Shown: in pieces, positions 1-5,584 of the stretch
Numbering within the stretch: position 1 is the first letter of the stretch
How the letters are laid out: each line of letters opens with the position of its first letter
Origin: Clostridia bacterium
Lineage (GTDB): Bacteria > Bacillota > Clostridia > Christensenellales > Aristaeellaceae
Assembly: GCA_900754755.1 (NCBI GenBank)
Contig: CAAEEC010000315.1
Location: 1 to 5,584, forward strand
Reading direction: 5' to 3'
Length of the DNA stretch: 5,584 nucleotides
Notes under the pieces: model-generated
Databases searched by the model: none
The model's input: only the letters and a program-made list of their open reading frames with translations
What the model was told of the DNA's origin: nothing
Translations under genes and position numbers: made by a program

Positions 1-45
1 AAGCGACGGATGAGGCGTGCTAACGCACTTTTGATGGAAAAAGCA

Positions 46-73
46 TTGCGTCTTCGCGCGCTTGTGCTATAAT
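46..73 (+). promoter_or_regulatory. Probable sigma-70/SigA promoter for the ABC exporter operon
   Basis: A perfect -10 hexamer TATAAT lies at 68-73 and carries an extended -10 TGn at 65-67 (TGCTATAAT). A weak -35 candidate TTGCGT at 46-51 sits 16 bp upstream and matches the consensus only in its TTG. The expected transcription start is near position 80, giving a leader of about 47 nt before the ATG at 127. An extended -10 can compensate for a poor -35, so the promoter is credible although untested. Confidence 0.65.
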
Positions 74-80
74 TCCCCCA

Positions 81-108
81 TGCCCGGGCGGGATACACCC
101 GGAGGGCA
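81..108 (+). promoter_or_regulatory. Possible 5' leader hairpin next to the first gene's ribosome binding site
   Basis: CCGGG at 84-88 can pair with CCCGG at 98-102 around a 9-nt loop, and TGC 81-83 can pair with GCA 106-108 across a small bulge; TGCCC 81-85 with GGGCA 104-108 is an alternative pairing. The structure would take in the purine-rich GGAGG at 101-105. A second purine run, AAGGGGGA at 108-115, stays almost free and is 11 nt before the ATG. It may tune translation of the ATPase or only stabilise the 5' end. There is no U-tract, so it is not a terminator. Confidence 0.3.
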
Positions 109-126
109 AGGGGGATTTTTTGCGCT

Positions 127-840
127 ATGCTGCAAGTCAATCACGTAACCAAGAAATATGGCAAGGTGCTGGCCAACGACGATATATCGTTTTCCGTGAA
201 AAATGGGCAATTGGCTGTGCTGCTGGGGCCCAACGGCGCGGGCAAATCGACGATCATCAAATGCATCGCCGGGCTGTTGCGCTTTCAGGGCGAAATCCTG
301 GTGGCCGGGCAGCCCAACGATTCGTTGGAAGCCAAGCACGCGCTGGGCTATGTGCCGGAAATGCCGGCCGTGTATGAATTGCTCACAGTGGGCGAGCACG
401 TGGAGTTCATCCGGCGCGCGTACCGGCTGGGTGATGAGGCCAATGCTTACGCGGACGCGCTGCTGGAGCGCTTTGAGATGGCCGATAAGCGCGATAAGTT
501 GGGCAAGGAGCTTTCCAAGGGCATGCAGCAAAAGCTTTCGGTGATTTGCGCGCTGCTGCCACGGCCCGAAGTGGTGATCTTCGATGAGCCGCTGGTCGGC
601 CTCGACCCGCACGCCATCAAGGAGTTAAAGGAACTCTTTGGCGAATTGAAGCGCGGCGGCGCTTCCGTGCTCATCAGCACGCACATGATCGATAGCGTGG
701 AAGATTTTTGGGATGTGGCGCACATCATGATGAACGGGCGCTTTGCCGCCACGCGCGAAAATCGCGAGGGCGTGGATGAAAAGCCGCTCGAACAGCTCTT
801 CTTCGAAATCACCGAGCGCGATAAGGGGGAGCGGGCATGA
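127..840 (+). CDS. ABC transporter ATP-binding protein (exporter-type ATPase)
   Basis: This is a 237-residue ABC ATPase that should hydrolyse ATP on the cytoplasmic side to drive the membrane protein encoded immediately downstream. The motifs are in canonical order: Walker A GPNGAGKST at residues 34-42, a Q-loop region with GYVPE (74-78) where many relatives have a Gln, the ABC signature LSKGMQQKL (129-137), Walker B VVIFDEP (149-155) with catalytic Glu154, the D-loop GLDP (158-161), and the H-loop His186 in STH. The length is normal for a stand-alone nucleotide-binding subunit of ABC-2-like exporters, and no membrane segment is present. The ATG at 127 is preceded by AAGGGGGA (108-115), and the VNHVTKKYG strand at the N-terminus fits this start. 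Its TGA overlaps the next ATG (ATGA, 837-840), so the two are probably translationally coupled. The substrate cannot be read from the sequence; efflux of a drug, lipid or peptide are all possible. Confidence 0.95.
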   Translation: MLQVNHVTKKYGKVLANDDISFSVKNGQLAVLLGPNGAGKSTIIKCIAGLLRFQGEILVAGQPNDSLEAKHALGYVPEMPAVYELLTVGEHVEFIRRAYRLGDEANAYADALLERFEMADKRDKLGKELSKGMQQKLSVICALLPRPEVVIFDEPLVGLDPHAIKELKELFGELKRGGASVLISTHMIDSVEDFWDVAHIMMNGRFAATRENREGVDEKPLEQLFFEITERDKGERA

Positions 841-2402
841 GCGCGTTGGCGTATTTGCTCTGGCGCACGCTGGCCAATGGGCTGAAGCGCGCGCTGCGGC
901 GGCCTTCTTTTTGGATCGTGACGGTTTTGGTGCTGGCGATTTTGGGTGTTTCGTTCTTTGGCGGCGGCGAAATGCGCGCGGAGAACCTGGCCGGGGAGGG
1001 CCTGCGGGACGTTCGCGAACTGGTCGCCATGGCGTTTGCCCTGAACGCCGTGATGTTCGTGATGCTCGCCATGCAGGGGCTTTCGCGCGGCGCTTCTATG
1101 TTTTCCATGGCGGATGTGAATTTGCTCTTTCCCGCGCCCGTGCCGCCGGTGCGCATTTTGCTGTACGGCCTTTTGCGCGGGCTGAGCACGGCGCTGATGT
1201 TGGGTTTGTTTTTGCTGTTTCAGTATTCCTGGGTCAATGGGCAATATGGCGTAGGCGCGGGCGGACTTTTGTTGCTCGTGTTGTGCTATGGCGTGAGCGT
1301 GTTCTTGGGACAGATCACGGCTACGGCGCTCTACGCGTTTTCCAGCGGCAGCGCAGCGCGCAAACGCGCCATTCGCGCCATCACGGCCTGCGTATGCCTG
1401 CTGGCGGCGGGATACGCGCTCTATGGCGCGTTTGCCCGCATGGATGCGCCCCTCGCCGCGCTGGTGGATTGCGCGAATTCCCCCGCCATGCGTTTTTTCC
1501 CAGTGGGCGGTTGGCTGGCGGCGGTGATGGGCGGCGTTTTCACGGGGGATTTGGGCCTGGCGCTGTGTGGCGCGCTGCCTGTGGTTCTGCTGCCGGTTTT
1601 GCTCATCGCCCTGCTCTCGCGGATGAAGCGCTCCTATTATGAAGACGTGCTGGCGGCCACGGAATACCAGCAGCAGGTGCAGCTCACGCGGCAGAGCGGC
1701 TCTATCGAAACCGCGCCGGAAAAGGTGCGCCTGGGCAAGACGGGGCTGAGCCGCGGCGAAGGCGCGAGCGCGCTGTATTACAAGCACAAGCTCGAGGACC
1801 GGCGTGCGCGCGCTTCTCTCATCGGCGTGCCAGAGCTGATCTATCTGGCGATCACCTTCGCGTACACCTTCTTCTTGCGCGAGGAAGGCATCCTGCCAGC
1901 TTTGATCTTTGCCACGGTGATGCAGGTCACTAGCGTGATGCTGGGGCGGTGGGTGAAGGAACTCACCCGGCCGTATATCTACCTCATCCCCGAGCCGCCG
2001 TTTCAAAAGTTGCTGCAGTGCCTGCGCACCAGCCTGCGCGGCATGGGCGTAGAAGCCGTGCTGTGCATGGTGGGCGTGGGGCTGATTCTGGGGCTTCCCA
2101 TCGGGGAAATCGCCGCGCTGGTGCTGGTGCGCTTTTCGTTCGGCCTGCTCTTCATGGCGGGCAACCTGATGATCGAGCGCCTGTTCGGCGGGATGACCAG
2201 CAAGGTGCTGGTGATGTTCTTCTATTATCTATCGATGATCGTGCTGGCCGTGCCGGGCACAGTGGCGTGCGTGCTGGCCGCGATCGTCTGGTCGCAGCTC
2301 GCGGGATTTTTCCTGCTGGCGGCGGTCAATGTGTCGCTCGCTGTGCTGGTCGCGTTCCTGTGCCGCAATGTATTGCGCTACGCGGAACTCAACCAGCGGT
2401 GA
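837..2402 (+). CDS. Putative ABC exporter membrane protein (ABC_export-like permease)
   Basis: This 521-residue protein is rich in hydrophobic helices and is the likely membrane partner of the preceding ATPase. Probable membrane segments are near residues 24-42, 62-82, 108-129, 141-165, 181-200, 224-262 (one or two), 333-370 (one or two), 404-422, 424-445, 457-484 and 486-509. A polar cytoplasmic stretch at about 262-330 (many K, R, E, Q) separates two halves. The segments NLLFPAPVPPVRILLYGLLR (95-114) and PYIYLIPEPPFQKLL (379-393) resemble the conserved LFPxPxxxxxILLY and YLIPExPFxKL patterns that I associate with the 'putative ABC exporter' family of Firmicutes (PF16962). That assignment is from memory of the family and was not searched. 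The start is set by the ATGA overlap with the ATPase gene and a GGGGGA purine run at 825-830, six bases upstream. No N-terminal signal peptide is needed, since the first helix can act as an anchor. The transported molecule is unknown. Confidence 0.85.
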   Translation: MSALAYLLWRTLANGLKRALRRPSFWIVTVLVLAILGVSFFGGGEMRAENLAGEGLRDVRELVAMAFALNAVMFVMLAMQGLSRGASMFSMADVNLLFPAPVPPVRILLYGLLRGLSTALMLGLFLLFQYSWVNGQYGVGAGGLLLLVLCYGVSVFLGQITATALYAFSSGSAARKRAIRAITACVCLLAAGYALYGAFARMDAPLAALVDCANSPAMRFFPVGGWLAAVMGGVFTGDLGLALCGALPVVLLPVLLIALLSRMKRSYYEDVLAATEYQQQVQLTRQSGSIETAPEKVRLGKTGLSRGEGASALYYKHKLEDRRARASLIGVPELIYLAITFAYTFFLREEGILPALIFATVMQVTSVMLGRWVKELTRPYIYLIPEPPFQKLLQCLRTSLRGMGVEAVLCMVGVGLILGLPIGEIAALVLVRFSFGLLFMAGNLMIERLFGGMTSKVLVMFFYYLSMIVLAVPGTVACVLAAIVWSQLAGFFLLAAVNVSLAVLVAFLCRNVLRYAELNQR

Positions 2403-2421
2403 GCGGGCGCTGGCGGAAAGG

Positions 2422-2467
2422 AAAATAAAAAAGCGCGATTGCATCCCCTGGGCTTGCGGTGTATAAT
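2422..2467 (+). promoter_or_regulatory. Probable promoter with A-tract for the nuclease-helicase gene
   Basis: A perfect -10 TATAAT lies at 2462-2467. TTGCAT at 2439-2444 is a partial -35 (TTG matches) with an optimal 17-bp spacer. An A-rich run at 2422-2432 (AAAATAAAAAA) just upstream of the -35 is placed where an UP element would contact the RNA polymerase alpha subunit. Expected transcription start is near 2474. This suggests that the repair gene has its own promoter, probably constitutive; no LexA/SOS-type palindrome is evident around it. Confidence 0.65.
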
Positions 2468-2501
2468 ATTGCCATTGGCGCAGTACGAAAGCCGAAAGAA
2501 C

Positions 2502-2507
2502 AGGGGA
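2502..2507 (+). promoter_or_regulatory. Ribosome binding site fixing the start of the nuclease-helicase
   Basis: AGGGGA lies seven bases before the ATG at 2515. A TGA at 2509-2511 is in frame two codons upstream (TGA TTT ATG), so translation cannot begin earlier in this frame. The first metal-binding motif HIH falls at residues 7-9, so a later start would destroy the PHP active site. The ATG at 2515 is therefore well determined. Confidence 0.75.
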
Positions 2508-2514
2508 TTGATTT

Positions 2515-3774
2515 ATGTATATAGCGGATTTGCACATCCATTCCAAATATTCCCGCGCCACCAGCCGGGATCTCGATTTGCCCCATCTGGATTTGTGGGC
2601 GCGGCGCAAGGGCATTGCGCTGGTGGCCACGGGCGATTTTACCCACCCGGCTTGGCGCGAAGAACTGGAAAACGCGCTGGAACCTGCGGAAGAAGGGCTG
2701 TATACGTTGAAGCCAGATCTGCGTTTGCCCTGCGAGGTGCAAGGCGAGGCGCCGCGCTTTGTGATCAGCGGGGAAATCAGCTCCATTTATAAGAAGAATG
2801 GCAAAACCCGCAAAGTGCATAGCGTGATCCTTTTGCCGGATCTCGCAAGCGCGCAGGCGCTTTCGCAGCGGCTGGAGGCCATTGGCAACATCCATTCGGA
2901 TGGCAGGCCGATTTTGGGCCTCGATTGCCGCGATTTGCTGGAAATCGCGCTGGACGCCTGTCCGAGCGCCGTGTTCATCCCCGCCCACATCTGGACGCCG
3001 CACTTTTCCCTGCTGGGCGCGTTTTCCGGCTTCGATAGCCTGGAAGAGTGCTTTGGCGATTTGTCGGGCGAAATTCACGCGGTGGAAACCGGGCTCTCTT
3101 CCGATCCGCCGATGAACTGGCGCGTGCCGGATTTGGATGGGCTCACGCTCGTCTCCAATTCCGATGCGCACTCGCCCGCCAAGCTGGGCCGGGAAGCCAA
3201 TCTGCTGGATTGCGCGCTTTCCTATCCCGCCATGGCGCACGCCATCCAAACGGGTGAGGGGTTTTGCGGCACGCTGGAATTTTATCCAGAAGAGGGCAAA
3301 TACCACCTGGACGGGCACCGCAACTGCGGCGTTTGCCTGGAACCCAGCGAGGCGCGCAAATTGGGCGACGTATGCCCCGTATGCGGGCGGCGGCTGACCA
3401 TCGGCGTTTTGCACCGCGTGGAGGCGCTGGCTCTCCGGCCAGAAGGCGCGCGGCCGGAGGGGGCGAAGCCGTTTGAAAGCCTCGTGCCCTTGCCGGAACT
3501 GCTCTCCGCCTCTCTGGGCGCGGGCGCGGCCAGCCGCCGCGTGCAAGAAGCGTATCTTTCGCTCCTGCGCGCGTTGGGCGATGAGATGCACATCCTGCGT
3601 GAGGCGGATCCCATGGATATCGAGCGCGTTGCGGGCTTTGCCGCGGCGGAAGGCGTGCGCCGCCTGCGCGCGGGCCGGGTGCGCCGCAAGGGCGGGTTCG
3701 ACGGGGAATACGGGGAAATTTCCCTGTTTGAACCCGGGGAACTGGCCATGCTGGAAGGACAGATGGCCCTGCCC
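2515..3774 (+). other. Endonuclease Q-like domain (PHP plus zinc site) of the fusion
   Basis: Residues 1-420 match the full length of a stand-alone endonuclease Q (about 400 aa), so a complete nuclease rather than a fragment has been joined to the helicase. The order is: PHP metal-binding core (about 1-225), Cys4 zinc element (271-290), a helical part with PLPELL (325-330) and LRALGDEMHIL (351-361), and a C-terminal piece ending in GGFDGEYGEI (393-402). In the characterised archaeal enzymes the product is a nick on the 5' side of uracil, hypoxanthine, xanthine or an abasic site. The same substrate range here is an inference from motif conservation. A different PHP phosphoesterase is less likely because the zinc element and C-terminal part are specific to this family. 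Confidence 0.85.
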
Positions 3775-5584
3775 GGCCTTTCTCCCGTGGATGCGGCGCG
3801 CGAACAGCGCGCGAGAGAACGGGCGAAGAAAGAGCAAAAAATGGCGGAAGAGCCTTTGGACGCGCGGGAAACGGAAGCGGCGCAAGGGGAGGCGCACACG
3901 CCCCAGGGCCTGAACGAAGCGCAGCGCCAGGCCGTGGAGACAGCCGCGCCGCATGTGGCGGTGATCGCGGGGCCGGGCACGGGCAAAACCTTCACCCTGG
4001 TGGAGCGCATCGCTTACCTCGTGGAAGTTCGCGGCGCGAAGAGCGCGGAAATCACCGCCGTGACTTTCACGCGCCAGGCGGCGGAAGAAATGCGCGCGCG
4101 CCTGGAAGCGCGGTTGGGCGGCAAAAAGGCCGTGCGCGGCATGAACATTGGCACCTTCCACGCCATTTGCCTGGCGTTGCTGGAAAAAAAGCCCTTGTTG
4201 GGCGAGAGCGAGGCGCGCGATGTGGCGCGCGGCGTGCTGGAAGCGGGCGGGTCTAAGGGGCTTTCGCCCCGCGCGCTCGTGGAGCGGGTTTCCCAGGTGA
4301 AAAATGGCGCGAGCCTGGAAAGCGCGGGCCTGCCGGAAGATTTGTATCGCGCTTACCAGGCGCGCCTGACCGAGTTGGGCGCGCGGGATCTGGACGATGT
4401 GCTGTTGGAAGCGCTGGAAATGGATCTCGCGGGCAAGCGCGCGTTCACGCATGTGCTGGTGGACGAATTCCAGGATATCAACGCCGTGCAGCGCAGGCTG
4501 GTGCGCCATTTCGCGGCGGCGGGCAAGACGCTGTTCGCCATTGGCGACCCAGATCAATCGATTTATGGCTTTCGCGGCGCGGACGCGGGCTGCTTCGCGG
4601 CGTTGGCGCGCGATTGGCCGGATTTGCAGGTGATCCGCCTGCGGGAAAACTACCGTTCCACGCCGCAGATTTTGGCGGCGGCGCTCCAGTCCATTTCCGC
4701 CAACCCTGGCGGGCAACGCGAACTTCGCGCCGCGCGCCCGGATGGAGAGGCGGTGCGCGCGTTGCTCGCGCCGGACGCGTTCTCCGAGGGCGTGTTCATC
4801 GCCAAGGAAATTGGCCGCATGACGGGCGGCATGGACATGCTCGCCGCGCATGGCGGCGGCGTGCGCGAAACCGCGCGCGCGTTTTCGGAAATCGCGGTTT
4901 TGTGCCGCACACGCCGCCAATTGGAAACCATTGAAGCTTGCCTGCGGCACGACGATATCCCCTGCGTGATCGCCGGGCGCGGCGATTTCTTGCAGGACGA
5001 CGCTGTGCGCGCGGCGCAAGCGTTTTTCGCCAGCCTGCTGGAAAAGGACGCGGCGGCGTTCTCGCTCGCGCTGCGGCTGGGGTATGACTGTCCCGCGGAG
5101 GAGGCGGAGGCCGCCGCGCGGGCATACGCGGAGGCGCCTTCGCCGCTCGCCTTTGCCCAGGACGCGGGCGATCTGGGCACGACGGCGCTGTGGGCGCGCG
5201 ACGCGCGGGATTTCGCGCCCCGCGCGGAAAAAGAAAAGCCGCGCAAGCTGCTGGAAGGCTGGTGCGCGGCGCATGGAAAAAATCCCGCCCTGGAAAAGCT
5301 GCTTGCCGCGGCGGCGTTTGCCCAGGATATGCCCTCGTTCCTCAATTTGCTGGCCACCGGCGAAGAAGCGGATATCCGCCGCGCTGCGGGCAAGGGCTAC
5401 GCCTCCGGCGCCGTGCGGCTGATGACGCTGCACGGCGCGAAGGGCTTGGAGTTCCCGGTGGAGTTCCTGGCGGGGGTCAGCGAGGGCGCGCTGCCGCTGG
5501 AGCGGGAGGACGAGCCCTGCGATGTGGAGGAGGAGCGCAGGCTCTTCTTCGTGGGCCTTACGCGCGCCCGGGAGGAATTGATCC
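2515..5584 (+). CDS. Endonuclease Q-like PHP nuclease fused to a UvrD/PcrA-type helicase (3' end cut off by the window)
   Basis: At least 1023 codons are open to the window edge. Residues 1-420 resemble endonuclease Q, which cuts DNA 5' of deaminated bases and abasic sites. PHP metal-binding candidates are all present: H7 and H9 (HIHSKYSRA), D41 and H44 (GDFTHP), E87, H102, H158 (PAHIWTPHFSLLG), D217 and H219 (SNSDAHSP). Family-typical ETGLSSDPPMNW is at 191-202. A zinc site is formed by C271, C274, C287 and C290, followed by GVLHRV (297-302) and the FDGEYG region (395-400). A charged linker covers about 423-462. The superfamily 1A helicase follows: Q motif Q470, Walker A AGPGTGKT (485-492), Ia TFTRQAAEEM (517-526), GTFHAIC (546-552), Walker B DEFQDIN (650-656), III GDPDQSIYGFRGA (677-689), IV RENYRST (710-716), V TLHGAKGLEFP (971-981) and VI RRLFFVGLTRAREEL (1008-1022). 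Only the tail after motif VI is missing. The likely role is cytoplasmic repair of deaminated or abasic DNA; this is inferred, not shown. Confidence 0.92.
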   Translation, partial: MYIADLHIHSKYSRATSRDLDLPHLDLWARRKGIALVATGDFTHPAWREELENALEPAEEGLYTLKPDLRLPCEVQGEAPRFVISGEISSIYKKNGKTRKVHSVILLPDLASAQALSQRLEAIGNIHSDGRPILGLDCRDLLEIALDACPSAVFIPAHIWTPHFSLLGAFSGFDSLEECFGDLSGEIHAVETGLSSDPPMNWRVPDLDGLTLVSNSDAHSPAKLGREANLLDCALSYPAMAHAIQTGEGFCGTLEFYPEEGKYHLDGHRNCGVCLEPSEARKLGDVCPVCGRRLTIGVLHRVEALALRPEGARPEGAKPFESLVPLPELLSASLGAGAASRRVQEAYLSLLRALGDEMHILREADPMDIERVAGFAAAEGVRRLRAGRVRRKGGFDGEYGEISLFEPGELAMLEGQMALPGLSPVDAAREQRARERAKKEQKMAEEPLDARETEAAQGEAHTPQGLNEAQRQAVETAAPHVAVIAGPGTGKTFTLVERIAYLVEVRGAKSAEITAVTFTRQAAEEMRARLEARLGGKKAVRGMNIGTFHAICLALLEKKPLLGESEARDVARGVLEAGGSKGLSPRALVERVSQVKNGASLESAGLPEDLYRAYQARLTELGARDLDDVLLEALEMDLAGKRAFTHVLVDEFQDINAVQRRLVRHFAAAGKTLFAIGDPDQSIYGFRGADAGCFAALARDWPDLQVIRLRENYRSTPQILAAALQSISANPGGQRELRAARPDGEAVRALLAPDAFSEGVFIAKEIGRMTGGMDMLAAHGGGVRETARAFSEIAVLCRTRRQLETIEACLRHDDIPCVIAGRGDFLQDDAVRAAQAFFASLLEKDAAAFSLALRLGYDCPAEEAEAAARAYAEAPSPLAFAQDAGDLGTTALWARDARDFAPRAEKEKPRKLLEGWCAAHGKNPALEKLLAAAAFAQDMPSFLNLLATGEEADIRRAAGKGYASGAVRLMTLHGAKGLEFPVEFLAGVSEGALPLEREDEPCDVEEERRLFFVGLTRAREELI
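3901..5584 (+). other. UvrD/PcrA/Rep-type superfamily 1A helicase domain of the fusion (partial at the 3' end)
   Basis: Residues 463-1023 carry every core SF1A motif in order, and spacing resembles PcrA. About 100 residues (domain 1B) lie between GTFHAIC and DEFQDIN, and about 250 residues (domain 2B region) lie between motifs IV and V, slightly shorter than I recall for PcrA. Catalytic Lys491, Asp650-Glu651, Gln681, Arg714 and Arg1017 are all present, so ATPase and translocase activity are expected. Polarity should be 3' to 5' by family. Differences from the common consensus include DEFQDIN for DEYQDTN and RENYRST for EQNYRST; these are conservative. No RecB-like nuclease domain is visible in the part seen. 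Confidence 0.9.

Larger units (their letters stand above)
2403..2514. other. Intergenic region between exporter operon and repair gene
   Basis: This 112-bp gap holds a promoter and a leader of about 40 nt for the downstream gene. I see no GC-rich stem followed by a T-run after the exporter stop, so some read-through from the upstream operon is possible. No RNA gene, repeat or small coding region could be supported here. Confidence 0.6.

Noticed and set aside
15..30. Possible terminator of an upstream gene (short GTGC/GCAC stem followed by TTTT)
   Set aside because: The stem is only four base pairs with a weak T-run, and no upstream coding end can be recognised in the first 60 bases.
447..2006. 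A minus-strand open frame of 519 codons opposite the exporter genes
   Set aside because: It is in codon register with the membrane protein gene, has no domain signal, shows biased composition (His, Arg, Gln) and spans two well-supported sense genes.
3433..3459. Perfect 8-bp GC-rich inverted repeat (CTCCGGCC / GGCCGGAG) with an 11-nt loop
   Set aside because: It lies inside the nuclease domain where the protein repeats RPEGA (residues 308-317), a stretch typical of the endonuclease Q family. The repeat is explained by coding, and there is no T-tract, so I do not call a terminator.
2389..5433. A minus-strand open frame of 1014 codons opposite the nuclease-helicase gene
   Set aside because: It is in exact codon register with the sense gene, and its product is a low-complexity Arg/Ala/His/Gln-rich chain with no recognisable motif. 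It results from the absence of TTA, CTA and TCA sense codons. The sense strand carries two full sets of catalytic motifs.
1..5584. CRISPR arrays, tRNA or rRNA genes, insertion sequences, attachment sites
   Set aside because: No regularly spaced repeats, cloverleaf structures, terminal inverted repeats or transposase motifs were found by reading the window.

Overview
The window is a GC-rich bacterial segment. All three genes lie on the plus strand, with G/C strongly favoured at third codon positions, TATAAT-type promoters and G-rich ribosome binding sites. The putative ABC exporter family of the second gene and the style of the signals suggest a GC-rich Firmicute (Clostridia-like). This placement is an inference; there is no rRNA or marker gene to confirm it.

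Positions 1-126 are a leader with a good extended -10 promoter and a possible small hairpin just before the first gene. Positions 127-2402 form a two-gene operon: an ABC transporter ATPase (237 aa) whose stop overlaps the start of a polytopic membrane protein (521 aa) of the putative ABC exporter type. Together they should form an inner-membrane ABC exporter of unknown substrate.

Positions 2403-2514 are a short intergenic region with a second promoter (A-tract, -35, 17-bp spacer, perfect TATAAT) and no convincing terminator. From 2515 to the window edge runs one long open gene (at least 1023 codons, no stop reached). Its N-terminal ~420 residues are an endonuclease Q-like PHP nuclease with a four-cysteine zinc site. 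After a charged linker, residues ~463-1023 are a UvrD/PcrA-type superfamily 1A helicase with motifs from the Q motif through motif VI. All recognisable active-site motifs of both halves look intact.

The main point of interest is this nuclease-helicase fusion. Endonuclease Q cuts DNA 5' of deaminated bases and abasic sites, and a UvrD-type motor on the same chain could open the DNA at that cut. This would be a one-polypeptide repair machine for deaminated or abasic DNA. The transporter operon has no visible functional link to it.
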